Below are positions 18,579 to 28,963 of a stretch of DNA of 64,000 nt, one piece after another. Source of the DNA: Chitinophagaceae bacterium (GTDB lineage Bacteria > Bacteroidota > Bacteroidia > Chitinophagales > Chitinophagaceae); NCBI GenBank assembly GCA_023957575.1, contig JAMLGU010000003.1, positions 248,001-312,000 on the forward strand. The letters run 5' to 3'. The position numbers and the translations under genes were made by a program. Positions within the stretch are counted from its first letter, which is position 1. Each line of letters opens with the position of its first letter. Under the pieces are notes generated by a model, which saw only the letters and a program-made list of their open reading frames with translations, did not search any database and was not told the DNA's origin.

Positions 18579-21500
18579 ATGTTATCAAAAATTATTGAAT
18601 TTTCGATTAGAAATAAACTCATTATTGGGCTATTAGTATTGGCTTTGGTAGCCTTTGGGTCCTATGCAATTACTAAATTGCCGATTGATGCTGTTCCTGA
18701 TATCACAAATAATCAGGTACAAGTTATTACAACAGCTCCGGCACTTGGTGCCAATGATATTGAACGGCTAATCACTTTTCCTATTGAACAAGCCAACAGC
18801 AACATTGGAGGATTAGTGGAAATCAGAAGTTTTTCACGTTTTGGTCTTTCATTGGTTACTATCGTTTTCGACGACGGCACTGATATTTATTGGGCAAGGC
18901 AGCAGGTTACAGAAAGATTGCAACAAGTGCAAAACCAAATCCCACCCAATATTGGCACACCCACGCTAGGCCCTATAAGCACAGGATTGGGAGAAATATA
19001 TCAATATGTGGTAAAAGCAAAGGCAGGATATGAGCATCGCTACGATGAAACACAGTTAAGAACTATTCAGGACTGGATTGTGAGGCGACAATTACTGATG
19101 GTAAAAGGAGTTGCAGAGATAAGTAGTTTTGGCGGAAAGCTGAAGCAATATTCAATTTCGGTATATCCCGGCAGACTCAATGCCAATAATATCACAATCA
19201 ATGATGTATTTAAAGCCTTGGAAAACAATAACCAGAATACCGGCGGAGCCTATATTGAAAAAGGGCCTACAGTTCTTTTTATTCGATCCGAAGGCTTAAT
19301 TGGCAATATTGAAGATATCAAAAACATCTCAATAAAAAATACGTTATCAGGTACGCCTTTGTATATTAAGGACGTGGCAGATGTGAGTATAGGTTTTGCT
19401 ACTCGTTACGGAGCTATGTGTTATAATGATGAAGGAGAGGTGGCCGGTGCTGTGGTTATGATGCTCAAAGGAGCAAACAGCAGTGAAGTGGTGAGCAATG
19501 TGAAGGAGAGAGTGGCCCAGATTCAGAAAATGCTGCCTGAAGGTGTAGAAATTGTCCCTTTCTTGGATCGTACAAAAATGGTAACACATGCAATTAACAC
19601 CGTAGAAAAAAATTTACTTGAAGGCGCCTTGATCGTTGTATTGGTATTGGTAATGTTTTTAGGCAATCTCCGCGCAGGATTTTTGGTAGCATCGGTAATT
19701 CCTCTATCTATGCTGTTTGCCGTGATAATGATGAATTTTTTTGGAGTTAGCGGAAACCTCATGAGTCTTGGCGCTTTGGATTTTGGCTTAATTGTTGACG
19801 GGGCTGTAATCATTGTTGAAGCTGCAATGCACCGCCTTTCACATTCTAAACACCTTCAAGGTTATGCAAAACTCACACAGCCACAAATGGACGGAGAGGT
19901 AAAACATGCAGCAGGCAAAATGATGAACAGTGCGGTTTTCGGCCAGATAATAATCCTAATTGTGTATTTGCCCATCTTCGCACTTGAAGGCATTGAAGGT
20001 AAAATGTTTAAACCCATGGCCCAAACGGTTTCTTTTGCATTGATTGGCGCTTTTATTTTATCGCTTACATATATTCCGGCTATGAGCGCATTAATTCTTA
20101 GTAAAAAAGCACAAACCAAACCCTCTCTTTCTGATAGAATAATCGCTAAACTTGAAATTTTTTATCAAAAAAATCTGATTATCACTCTAAAGTACTCCAA
20201 ATCAGTAGTTGCAGCCGCAGCAATACTTTTTTTTATCTCTGTTTATATTTTAACAAAAATGGGGGGCGAGTTTATTCCTAAGTTTGAAGAAGGCGACTTT
20301 GCAGTTGACACAAGAGTACTTACAGGTAGTAATTTAAACACGACAATTGAATATACTCAAAAGGCTGCTCATATTTTAAAAACTCGTTTTCCAGAGGTGG
20401 AACAAGTAGTAACCAAAATAGGTAGCGGCGAGGTGCCTACCGATCCAATGCCTATGGAAGCCAGTGATATGATGATTATTCTAAAAGATAAGAAACACTG
20501 GACTACCGCCCACTCATTCAATGAACTTTCTGAAAAAATGAGCAAGGCATTGGAAGATGTGCCCGGTATTACTACCAGTTTTCAATATCCGGTACAAATG
20601 CGTTTTAACGAATTGATGACCGGAGCAAGGCAAGATGTGGTATGTAAAATCTTTGGAGAAAATATTGATTCCTTATCGGTTTTGGCTGAACAACTTGGCA
20701 AACTTGTAAGCTCCGTAAATGGTGCTGAAAACATTTATGTAGAACCAGTATCAGGTATGCCTCAAATAATAATAGAATACAATAGACCGTTAATTGCACA
20801 GTACAATCTTTCTGTTGCGGATATTAACAGGGTTGTCAATACTGCATTCGCCGGACAGATGGCAGGTCTGATGTTTGAAGAAGAAAAACGATTTGACCTC
20901 GTAGTTCGTATAGCCGACACTGAGAAGAAAAATTTACAAGATGTGCAAAGCCTGCTTATTCCCACTCCTTCCGGCATCCAAATTCCTCTGGAAAAATTGG
21001 CTAACGTGAGTATTAAAGAAGGCCCAAACCAAATTCAACGTGAAAATGCTCAACGTCGAATAATTGTAGGTTTTAACGTGAAAAATCGCGATGTAGAATC
21101 TGTGGTAAATGAATTGCATAAGAAAGTTGACAAAACCATGAAATTTGATCCGGGATATTTTATTACTTATGGCGGTTCTTTTGAAAATCTGAATAAGGCA
21201 AAAACTCGTTTGTCTATTGCAGTGCCTCTGGCTTTTGCATTAATCTTTATCCTTCTTTATTTTGCCTTCAAATCGGTTAGACAAGGGCTTCTTATTTTCA
21301 CGGCAGTTCCCCTTTCGGCAATTGGAGGAATACTATTTCTATCGCTTAGAAGTATGCCATTTAGTGTGAGCGCCGGCGTAGGCTTTATAGCCCTGTTTGG
21401 TATTTCCGTGCTAAACGGCATTGTGCTTATTTCTGAATTTAACCACTTGAGAAAAGGCGGGCTAAAAGACATTAAACACATTGTGCTCACCGGCACTAAA

Positions 21501-21737
21501 ACAAGGCTTAGACCAGTGCTGATGACTGCTACAGTAGCCGCCTTGGGTTTCTTCCCAATGGCAGTCAGTACTGGTGCAGGCGCCGAAGTTCAAAGGCCTC
21601 TGGCAACAGTTGTAATCGGCGGACTTGCCGTTTCTACATTTTTAACACTTGGTGTTTTACCCATTCTTTATATATGGGTTGAGACCTGGTATGCCAAAAA
21701 GTCTAAGAAAGGCATTTTAGCAGATGAAAGCTTATAA
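18579..21737 (+). CDS. czcA: Heavy-metal RND efflux pump, CzcA type
   Basis: The product is 1052 residues, the normal length of an HME-RND inner-membrane pump. It begins with the first transmembrane helix after IIEFSIRNKLI, followed by TKLPIDAVPDITNNQVQV. In helix 4 the proton-relay motif is DFGLIVDGAVIIVE (Asp401, Asp407, Glu414). This DFG-DG-E pattern is that of CzcA/CnrA-type pumps for Zn, Co, Cd or Ni, rather than the CusA copper/silver form. Two large periplasmic porter loops and the second helix bundle (about 870-1040) are complete. With the outer-membrane channel and adaptor just downstream it should form a tripartite exporter driven by protons. Metal identity is inferred from the motif only. 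Confidence 0.93.
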   Translation: MLSKIIEFSIRNKLIIGLLVLALVAFGSYAITKLPIDAVPDITNNQVQVITTAPALGANDIERLITFPIEQANSNIGGLVEIRSFSRFGLSLVTIVFDDGTDIYWARQQVTERLQQVQNQIPPNIGTPTLGPISTGLGEIYQYVVKAKAGYEHRYDETQLRTIQDWIVRRQLLMVKGVAEISSFGGKLKQYSISVYPGRLNANNITINDVFKALENNNQNTGGAYIEKGPTVLFIRSEGLIGNIEDIKNISIKNTLSGTPLYIKDVADVSIGFATRYGAMCYNDEGEVAGAVVMMLKGANSSEVVSNVKERVAQIQKMLPEGVEIVPFLDRTKMVTHAINTVEKNLLEGALIVVLVLVMFLGNLRAGFLVASVIPLSMLFAVIMMNFFGVSGNLMSLGALDFGLIVDGAVIIVEAAMHRLSHSKHLQGYAKLTQPQMDGEVKHAAGKMMNSAVFGQIIILIVYLPIFALEGIEGKMFKPMAQTVSFALIGAFILSLTYIPAMSALILSKKAQTKPSLSDRIIAKLEIFYQKNLIITLKYSKSVVAAAAILFFISVYILTKMGGEFIPKFEEGDFAVDTRVLTGSNLNTTIEYTQKAAHILKTRFPEVEQVVTKIGSGEVPTDPMPMEASDMMIILKDKKHWTTAHSFNELSEKMSKALEDVPGITTSFQYPVQMRFNELMTGARQDVVCKIFGENIDSLSVLAEQLGKLVSSVNGAENIYVEPVSGMPQIIIEYNRPLIAQYNLSVADINRVVNTAFAGQMAGLMFEEEKRFDLVVRIADTEKKNLQDVQSLLIPTPSGIQIPLEKLANVSIKEGPNQIQRENAQRRIIVGFNVKNRDVESVVNELHKKVDKTMKFDPGYFITYGGSFENLNKAKTRLSIAVPLAFALIFILLYFAFKSVRQGLLIFTAVPLSAIGGILFLSLRSMPFSVSAGVGFIALFGISVLNGIVLISEFNHLRKGGLKDIKHIVLTGTKTRLRPVLMTATVAALGFFPMAVSTGAGAEVQRPLATVVIGGLAVSTFLTLGVLPILYIWVETWYAKKSKKGILADESL

Positions 21738-21754
21738 ATAATAAAACTTAAAAT

Positions 21755-23062
21755 ATGAATTCAACTTTGAAATATCCTATAATTCCCTTAGTTCTGCTGA
21801 TTGAATGTTTGGACAGATCTTGCGCTTCTCTAAAGCTTCTACCAAAATTCTATCCCCATCTGATTATTTTTCTATTATTTTCATTTGACTCAGCAGGGCA
21901 ATTTCCCATTTCCCTGAATCAGGCAATAGATTCGGCTATTAAAAATAATCTTATCATTCAAAATGAGAATCTGAAATCAGATTTAGCTAAAGTACTGATT
22001 AAGTCTGCCACTGTTATCCCATCTACAAACATTACAAGTGAAATGGGACAGATTAATAGCGCCTATTTTGATACTAAATTTGGCATTTCGCAAAACCTTA
22101 GTTTCCCTATTGTATATGCAAAACAAAAACAGCTTTTTACCGAAGAATGGAAAGCAACTTTGTTGAGCGCTTCATTAAAAAAGGCTGAATTGAAAAGAAT
22201 GGTAACCGAAACGTTTTATACTTATCTTTTCTGGAAAGAAAAACAAACGCTCCTGGAAAATTTAGATACAATATATTCAGCACTTTTAGAAAAAGCATCT
22301 TTTCGCCTTCAAAAGGGCGAAAGCAATATTTTAGAAAAAACTACATTTGAAACGCAGCAATCTGCGATTTCAATGCAGCTTTCGCTAGTACAACAAGAGA
22401 TTAAAGTTCTGGAAAACAACTTTCGGCTTTTGGTAAATACGCATATTTCGTATTTTCCTGCAAAAGTAAATTTTAAATACCCTGAATTAAATTTTGAAAA
22501 CTGGCAAAATCCAAATCAAAATCATCCTTCACTTTTACTGGTGCGACAACAAGTTGAAATTGCAAAAGCAACAACTCAAACAGAACAGACCAAATTATTA
22601 CCCGATTTGATTTTGGGTTATACCAATACCAGTATGAAAGGATTGGGTGCCGATGACAGACTCTATGGGGCTTCACATCGCTTTCATATTGCCCAGGTTG
22701 GAATTGGCATTCCCTTGTTTGCTGCATCACAAAAAGCAAGAATAAAAGCAAGTATTATCAGTGAGCAAATTAATCAAAAAAATTACGAAATTGAAAAGGC
22801 AGGTTTAGATGCAAAAATCAACTCAGTTTTTGAACAATACCAACGTCAAAAAAACACTGTCAGGCTTTACGAAATTCAATATTTAAAAAATATAAAAATA
22901 ATTAATGAAACCGCAGGAAAACAACTACAAAACGGCGAAATCAACTATCTCGAATTAGTAATGCTTATCAATCAGGCAAGTAACATACAAAGTAGTTATC
23001 TGAACGATGTGCATCTATTAAATCAAAGCGCTATTCAATTGGAATATCTACTCAATTTATAA
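21755..23062 (+). CDS. TolC-family outer-membrane efflux protein
   Basis: The product is 435 residues. A hydrophobic signal region near 33-48 (FYPHLIIFLLFSFDSAG) lies behind an unusually long N-terminal stretch, so the true start may be further in. The mature part begins ISLNQAIDSAIKNNL, the typical OEP-domain opening, and shows the repeated alpha-helical coiled-coil pattern with SFRLQKGESN and KQLQNGEINYLELVML marking the two internal repeats. It forms the outer-membrane channel of the CzcA-type exporter. It starts 17 nt after the pump gene and 28 nt before the adaptor gene. Confidence 0.88.
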   Translation: MNSTLKYPIIPLVLLIECLDRSCASLKLLPKFYPHLIIFLLFSFDSAGQFPISLNQAIDSAIKNNLIIQNENLKSDLAKVLIKSATVIPSTNITSEMGQINSAYFDTKFGISQNLSFPIVYAKQKQLFTEEWKATLLSASLKKAELKRMVTETFYTYLFWKEKQTLLENLDTIYSALLEKASFRLQKGESNILEKTTFETQQSAISMQLSLVQQEIKVLENNFRLLVNTHISYFPAKVNFKYPELNFENWQNPNQNHPSLLLVRQQVEIAKATTQTEQTKLLPDLILGYTNTSMKGLGADDRLYGASHRFHIAQVGIGIPLFAASQKARIKASIISEQINQKNYEIEKAGLDAKINSVFEQYQRQKNTVRLYEIQYLKNIKIINETAGKQLQNGEINYLELVMLINQASNIQSSYLNDVHLLNQSAIQLEYLLNL

Positions 23063-23090
23063 ATAATACTTAACTTAAATTATTATATCA

Positions 23091-24299
23091 ATGAAATATC
23101 AGTACAAACATATATTTAATTGGAAGAAAAATGAAAAAACCTCCTCATTTCTCTGGGCAGCGCTCGATAATCATTTGACAGTAAGGCTTTGTCTTTGTGG
23201 AATAATTCTCCTTACCATTGTTTCATGTAAAAGTGAAAAAGAAGAAGAACCACAAACAAATATTGATGAAAAAACTGTTATACTGACTAATGCTCAATAT
23301 AAAAATGCAGGAATCCAAACCGGGAAACCGGAAGAAATAACTATTGGCAGTACAATAAAAGCAAATGGCAAAATTGATGTGCCTCCACAAAATCTTATTT
23401 CAGTATCAGCGCCTTTGGGAGGTTATCTAAATACGACTGATTTATTGCCCGGTATGCAGGTTTCAAAAGGTCAGGTAATAGCTACAATGCAGGATCAACG
23501 ATATATTCAACTTCAGCAGGATTATCTTACAGCAAAGGCAAGACTACAATATTTTCAATCTGATTATGATCGTCAAAAAACACTGAATCAAAGTCAGGCC
23601 AGCAGTGAAAAAATAATGCAACAGGCTTTGACAGAGGCAAACAGCCAACGCATTTTATTAAATTCATTAGGTGAACAGTTAAAATTAATAAATATCAACC
23701 ACTCAAAGCTAACAATGGAAGGCATTTCCAATACTATATGTATCTACTCTCCTATTTCAGGTTTTGTCAGTAAGGTTAATGTCAATGTAGGGAAATATGT
23801 AAGTCCATCAGAAGTAATGTTTGAACTGATAGATCCGACTGATATACATCTAAATCTCAGAGTATTTGAAAAGGATTTAGGAAAACTGTATATTGGACAA
23901 GAAATTATGTCTTATACAAATAATGCACCAGATAAAAAATATCCTTGTAAGATAATACTAATCAACAAAGATGTATCGGTAGAAGGCACCATCCAGGTTC
24001 ATTGCCATTTCTCTAAGTACAACCCCCTTCTAATACCCGGTTTGTATATGAATGCCGATATTCAGATTGATAATAAAAAAACAAATGCTTTGCCTGAAGA
24101 TGCAATAATCACCTATCATTCGAGGCAATATGTTTTTACGGAAATAGAAAAGAACAAGTTCGAAATGCAAGAAGTCAACATTGGTGGAACAAAGGATGGG
24201 TACACCGCTGTTTTAAATTTGGACAATCTGAAAGATAGGAATATTGTCATTAAAGGAGCCTATGCGCTCTTAATGAAATTAAAAAACAAAGAAGAATAA
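23091..24299 (+). CDS. czcB: RND efflux periplasmic adaptor lipoprotein, CzcB type
   Basis: The product is 402 residues. A lipobox (LTIVSC, cysteine near 46) marks it as a lipoprotein, though the preceding N-terminus is long, and a start nearer to the hydrophobic segment is possible. The mature part has the lipoyl/barrel-sandwich halves (ISVSAPLGGYLNTTDLLPGMQVSK and ICIYSPISGFVSKVNVNVG), an alpha-helical hairpin between them (about 140-200) and a beta-barrel. It bridges pump and channel and may hand metal to the pump. No His-rich N-terminal extension of the kind seen in some CzcB proteins is present. It is 17 nt upstream of the P-type ATPase gene, in the same apparent operon. Confidence 0.9.
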   Translation: MKYQYKHIFNWKKNEKTSSFLWAALDNHLTVRLCLCGIILLTIVSCKSEKEEEPQTNIDEKTVILTNAQYKNAGIQTGKPEEITIGSTIKANGKIDVPPQNLISVSAPLGGYLNTTDLLPGMQVSKGQVIATMQDQRYIQLQQDYLTAKARLQYFQSDYDRQKTLNQSQASSEKIMQQALTEANSQRILLNSLGEQLKLININHSKLTMEGISNTICIYSPISGFVSKVNVNVGKYVSPSEVMFELIDPTDIHLNLRVFEKDLGKLYIGQEIMSYTNNAPDKKYPCKIILINKDVSVEGTIQVHCHFSKYNPLLIPGLYMNADIQIDNKKTNALPEDAIITYHSRQYVFTEIEKNKFEMQEVNIGGTKDGYTAVLNLDNLKDRNIVIKGAYALLMKLKNKEE

Positions 24300-24315
24300 A
24301 CGCTGCAATTAAAAT

Positions 24316-26814
24316 ATGCTGGAAAATAATTTTACTATACAAGGTTTGAACGACGAGGAGGTTTTAAACTCACGAAAAAGGTTTGGCGCCAACAAAATTG
24401 AGTCAAAAAAAGAAAGTGGATTTCTGATAGTTCTTAAAAGTCTGGCTAAGGAACCAATGATACTGTTATTGCTGGTTGCTTCTCTTTTATATTTTATTCT
24501 TGGTGATATCGGTGATGCCCTTTTTATGGTGGCAGCTATTTTGTTAGTAGCAGCTATCTCCATTTATCAGGATAACAGAAGCCGTAAAGCCCTTCTAAAA
24601 CTAAATGAATTTATTCAGCCAAAAAACAAGGTAATACGAAATGGCAAAACAATGCAAATCGACAACGAGGATATTGTTGTTGGCGATATGGTGATGATAG
24701 AAGAAGGCGCTCATATTCCGGCAGATGGAGTAATTGTTCACTCCAATGATTTTTCGGTAAATGAATCATTATTGACAGGCGAATCATTGTCTGTTTATAA
24801 AGACTCAGGTAGCGAAGAAAATAAAGTCTTCAATGGAACCATTGTAGCCGGGGGCCTCGCAATTTTTGAAGTAACTGCTATTGGCAATAATACAAAACTT
24901 GGAGAAATAGGCAGAAGTCTTACTGAGGTGGAAACTGAAAAGACACCACTCGAGAAACAGATTAATGCCTTTGTAAAATATATGGTAATCATTGGAGCGG
25001 TGGTATTTTTTATTGTTTGGATTTTCAATTATTTTTTGTCTTATAATTTTTTGGATAGCTTACTAAAGGCGCTCACACTCGCCATGAGCATTTTACCGGA
25101 GGAAATTCCTGTTGCTTTTACAACATTTATGGCGCTGGGCGCCTTCCGACTCATGAAAATGGGTATTGTTGTAAAACAAATGAAAACGGTAGAAACACTG
25201 GGTAGTGCAACCGTAATCTGTACAGATAAAACAGGTACGCTTACTGAAAACAAAATGCGATTGTCCAAACTATATACTTTTCCTGCAAAAAAAATTACAA
25301 ACTTTGAAGATATTCAAACGATTGAGGAAAAGCAATTAATTGAAATAGCTATGTGGGCAAGCGAACCAATCGCTTTTGATCCAATGGAAATCTCTATTCA
25401 TCAGGCATACAAACAAATTTGTGAAACAGATGAAAGGGTATTTTACAAAATGATTCATGAGTATCCCATCAGCGGAAAGCCTCCTATGATGACCCATATT
25501 TTTGAAAATGAAATGGGAAATCGTATAATTGCTGCCAAAGGCGCTCCAGAAGCTATTTTACATATTTCTGACTTGACTGAAAAGGAAAAAAATGAGATCA
25601 GTTCTGCTTATAAAAAACTATCATCCGAAGCTTTCAGAATATTGGCAGTTGGCAGTACTCGGTTCTCGGGAAACCAATTCCCCTCAAAGCAGCAGGATTT
25701 CTTATTCACTTTTCATGGCTTATTGGGTTTTTATGACCCACCTAAAAATAATATTAATGAAGTATTATCAAATTTTTATACAGCAGGAATCAAGGTCAAA
25801 ATAATAACTGGAGACAACGCCTCCACAACAACAGCAATTGCAAAAGAAATTGGTTTCAATAGTTATGAAAAAAGCATAACAGGGCAAGAACTCTTGGCAT
25901 TAAACGATAACCAATTAAAAAATGAGGTAGAGAATAAGTATATTTTTAGCAGAACTTTTCCTGAAGCCAAACTTCGCATTATTGAAGCATTGAAAGCAAA
26001 TAATGAAATTGTAGCCATGACCGGAGACGGCGTAAATGATGGCCCTGCTCTCAAAGCGGCCCATATTGGCATTGCTATGGGTAAAAAAGGTACTGAAATT
26101 GCAAAGGGGGCAGCTTCGCTTATATTGATGGATGATAACCTTGAAAAAATGGTAGATGCAGTGGCAATGGGTAGAAAAATATATACAAATCTGAAAAAGG
26201 CCATTCAATATATTATTTCCATACATATCCCTATTATCCTCACCGTATTTTTCCCTTTGGTGCTTGGTTGGGTTTATCCAAATATTTTTACTCCAGTTCA
26301 TGTAATCTTTTTGGAACTTATAATGGGACCTACCTGCTCAATTATTTATGAAAATGAGCCAATGGAAAAAAATATAATGCTTCAAAAGCCAAGACCTTTT
26401 GCAAATACTTTTTTCAATTGGAGAGAGTTAACCACAAGCATAATACAGGGTTTAATGATTACTACCGGAACTTTATTTGTTTACCAATATGCTGTTTCAA
26501 ATGGCTTTAATGAACCCGTTACAAGAACAATGGTATTTACTACTCTAATATCGTCAAATATTTTTCTTACTCTAATTAATCGCTCATTTCACTATTCGAT
26601 ATTTGAATCATTAAGGAATAAGAACAATCTGATAACACTGATTGTTCTTGCAACAATACTCCTTACCACCCTTTTAATTTATGTCCATCCGCTTGCATCG
26701 TTTTTCCGGTTTCAACAATTAAAGACGCAACAGTTGTTAATTAGTGTAGCTGTTGGATTTGTTTTCACATTCTGGTATGAAATAGTGAAATATTTTAACC
26801 GAATAAAAAAATAA
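24316..26814 (+). CDS. P-type cation ATPase with divergent ion-site motifs
   Basis: The product is 832 residues with all P-type parts: actuator motif TGES near 155, phosphorylation site Asp304 in CTDKTGTLT, and hinge TGDGVND with Asp571. It has about ten membrane helices and lacks N-terminal CxxC domains, so it resembles P2 (Ca/cation) rather than P1B metal ATPases. Helix 4 reads PEEIPVAF (261-268) in place of the SERCA PEGLP. Helix 6 reads FLELIMGPTCSIIYENEP, without the usual Asn/Asp calcium ligands. The transported ion therefore cannot be assigned. It lies 17 nt after the adaptor gene and is probably co-transcribed with the efflux system. No terminator was seen before ppk1. Confidence 0.9.
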   Translation: MLENNFTIQGLNDEEVLNSRKRFGANKIESKKESGFLIVLKSLAKEPMILLLLVASLLYFILGDIGDALFMVAAILLVAAISIYQDNRSRKALLKLNEFIQPKNKVIRNGKTMQIDNEDIVVGDMVMIEEGAHIPADGVIVHSNDFSVNESLLTGESLSVYKDSGSEENKVFNGTIVAGGLAIFEVTAIGNNTKLGEIGRSLTEVETEKTPLEKQINAFVKYMVIIGAVVFFIVWIFNYFLSYNFLDSLLKALTLAMSILPEEIPVAFTTFMALGAFRLMKMGIVVKQMKTVETLGSATVICTDKTGTLTENKMRLSKLYTFPAKKITNFEDIQTIEEKQLIEIAMWASEPIAFDPMEISIHQAYKQICETDERVFYKMIHEYPISGKPPMMTHIFENEMGNRIIAAKGAPEAILHISDLTEKEKNEISSAYKKLSSEAFRILAVGSTRFSGNQFPSKQQDFLFTFHGLLGFYDPPKNNINEVLSNFYTAGIKVKIITGDNASTTTAIAKEIGFNSYEKSITGQELLALNDNQLKNEVENKYIFSRTFPEAKLRIIEALKANNEIVAMTGDGVNDGPALKAAHIGIAMGKKGTEIAKGAASLILMDDNLEKMVDAVAMGRKIYTNLKKAIQYIISIHIPIILTVFFPLVLGWVYPNIFTPVHVIFLELIMGPTCSIIYENEPMEKNIMLQKPRPFANTFFNWRELTTSIIQGLMITTGTLFVYQYAVSNGFNEPVTRTMVFTTLISSNIFLTLINRSFHYSIFESLRNKNNLITLIVLATILLTTLLIYVHPLASFFRFQQLKTQQLLISVAVGFVFTFWYEIVKYFNRIKK

Positions 26815-26905
26815 ATAATTCAATACCTGCAAAAAAAGAAAAAGAATTGCTCAACTTTTTTCAATTCAAAATATTTATTTAACTTGTAGTGAATTATATA
26901 GTTTT

Positions 26906-28963
26906 ATGTTGAAAACAATTCCACGCGATGTAAGTTGGCTGTCATTTAATGCAAGAGTACTGCAGGAAGCTGCCGATCCTGAAGTGCCACTAAGGGAACG
27001 CGTAAAATTTCTTGGTATTTTTTCAAATAACCGCGATGAGTTTTTCAGGGTGCGGGTAGCCTCCTTGCGCAGGATGCTTCGCATAGAAACCAAGCTGAAT
27101 ATGCACCCCGAAAAAGATCCGCAAAAAATTTTGAAAGAAATTAAAGAATTAATTTTCAGGCAACAAGAGGATTTTGAAAAAGTTTGGAATTCGGTTTTGG
27201 ATGACCTTAACCATAATAATATTTTTCTGAAAACTGAAAAACAACTCAATAAAAGACAACAAGCCTATGTTCAAAACTTTTATGATAACGAAGTAAGCCC
27301 AAATGTTATTCCCCTGATGATTGAGTCAATCAAAACCTTCCCAGACCTGAGGGATAAATCAATTTTTTTGGGAGTGGTAATGAGTAAAAAGGGGTCAGAT
27401 ACCGATAGAAAATATGCTGTAATAGAAATACCTGTTACTGCAGTAGGCCGTTTTATATTACTGCCTTCAGCCAGAGGCAGGCAGGATATTATTTTGCTTG
27501 AAGATGTGATAAAACATAACCTGCCTGAAATTTTTAGCTTTTTGGGCTATTCCGAGTTTAATGCACATATATTTAAATTTACACGTGATGCAGAATTAGA
27601 CATAGACAACTTAGATACTTCGCCTTTTGTTCAGAAATTAGAAAAGGGATTGAAAAACAGAAAAAAAGGAAGACCCATCCGCCTTACTTACGATGAAGAT
27701 ATTGACAAAGGGCTTTTAGATTATCTAATAAAAAAATTTGGTCTTTCCCTGCAAGACAATCTGATACCTGGAGGTAGCATTCATAATTTCAGGCATTTTA
27801 TGGACTTCCCCGATCAGGTTTTTAAAAACAAAACACAACGAAAACAGTCTTTTGATCATCCATTGCTCGCCGGAAAAAGAATTTGGGATGCGGTTACAAA
27901 CAGGGATATATTGCTTAATTTTCCCTACCATAGTTTTACACCTGTAATTGACCTGATTAGGGAAGCTGCTTTTGACCCTGATGTAATTTCTATAAAAATA
28001 TCCTTATACCGATTAGCATCACAGTCAAAAATTATTAATGCCCTTATCAATGCCAGCCGCAACGGTAAAGAGGTAACGGTGATGCTGGAACTGAAAGCAA
28101 GATTTGATGAAGAGGCCAACCTTATGTGGAAACAAAGGCTTGAGGAAGCCGGAGTAAAAGTGCTTTCTGAAATCCCCAATATAAAAGTTCATGCAAAAAT
28201 TTGTGTAATTAAAAAGAAGACAAAAAAGAAGACTACCTATTACGGATTTGTAAGCACAGGAAACGTAAATGAAAAAACCGCAAAAATATATGGCGATCAT
28301 TGCTTGTTTACATCCAATGCTCATGTAATGGCTGATATCAATCGGATTTTTAATTATCTGTCGAATCCCAAAACAGGCGCTTCTTATCTTACCAAATGCA
28401 GAACCATTATTCCCAGCCCGCATATTTTCAGAACCAAAATGCTCCAGTTTATTCAGCAGGAAATAGAACAGGCCAAAAAAGGGAAACATGCGGAAATACT
28501 TCTAAAAATGAACTCTTTAGCTGATACCATCATGATAGAAAAACTATATGAAGCAGCTAAAGCTGGAGTAAAAATTAAACTGATAGTAAGAGGGATATTT
28601 TGTATGTTTTCCGAAAACAAAAAATTTAGATTTCCCGTAAAGGCAATAAGTATTGTAGATGAATATCTGGAACATGCAAGAGTATTTGTTTTTTACAATA
28701 AAGGAAATCAAAAAGTATTTATATCTTCGGCAGACTGGATGCTGCGAAATATTGAACACAGAGTAGAAGCTACTTGTCCGGTAACCAATAAAGAATTGAA
28801 AAAAGAATTGCTGGATATTTTGAACATTCAGCTAAAGGACAATGTAAAAGCCAGAATATTGAATAATTCATTGAGCAATGAGTATGTAAATTTGCAGAAT
28901 GAGAAAGTGAGGTCGCAGATAGTAACATATAATTATTTAAAAAATAAAATTTATAAAATTTGA
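26906..28963 (+). CDS. ppk1: Polyphosphate kinase 1
   Basis: PPK1 reversibly makes polyphosphate from ATP. The 685-residue product has the normal N-terminal helical domain (RDVSWLSFNARVLQEA), the head domain, and two phospholipase-D-like C-terminal domains. The autophosphorylated histidine is His429 in KVHAKICVI; FVSTGNVNEKTAKIYGDHCLF and the C-terminal EHRVEATCPV are also conserved. It ends in a TGA that overlaps the TTG start of ppx by 4 nt, so translation is likely coupled. The ATG at 26906 opens the conserved region directly. Confidence 0.97.
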   Translation: MLKTIPRDVSWLSFNARVLQEAADPEVPLRERVKFLGIFSNNRDEFFRVRVASLRRMLRIETKLNMHPEKDPQKILKEIKELIFRQQEDFEKVWNSVLDDLNHNNIFLKTEKQLNKRQQAYVQNFYDNEVSPNVIPLMIESIKTFPDLRDKSIFLGVVMSKKGSDTDRKYAVIEIPVTAVGRFILLPSARGRQDIILLEDVIKHNLPEIFSFLGYSEFNAHIFKFTRDAELDIDNLDTSPFVQKLEKGLKNRKKGRPIRLTYDEDIDKGLLDYLIKKFGLSLQDNLIPGGSIHNFRHFMDFPDQVFKNKTQRKQSFDHPLLAGKRIWDAVTNRDILLNFPYHSFTPVIDLIREAAFDPDVISIKISLYRLASQSKIINALINASRNGKEVTVMLELKARFDEEANLMWKQRLEEAGVKVLSEIPNIKVHAKICVIKKKTKKKTTYYGFVSTGNVNEKTAKIYGDHCLFTSNAHVMADINRIFNYLSNPKTGASYLTKCRTIIPSPHIFRTKMLQFIQQEIEQAKKGKHAEILLKMNSLADTIMIEKLYEAAKAGVKIKLIVRGIFCMFSENKKFRFPVKAISIVDEYLEHARVFVFYNKGNQKVFISSADWMLRNIEHRVEATCPVTNKELKKELLDILNIQLKDNVKARILNNSLSNEYVNLQNEKVRSQIVTYNYLKNKIYKI

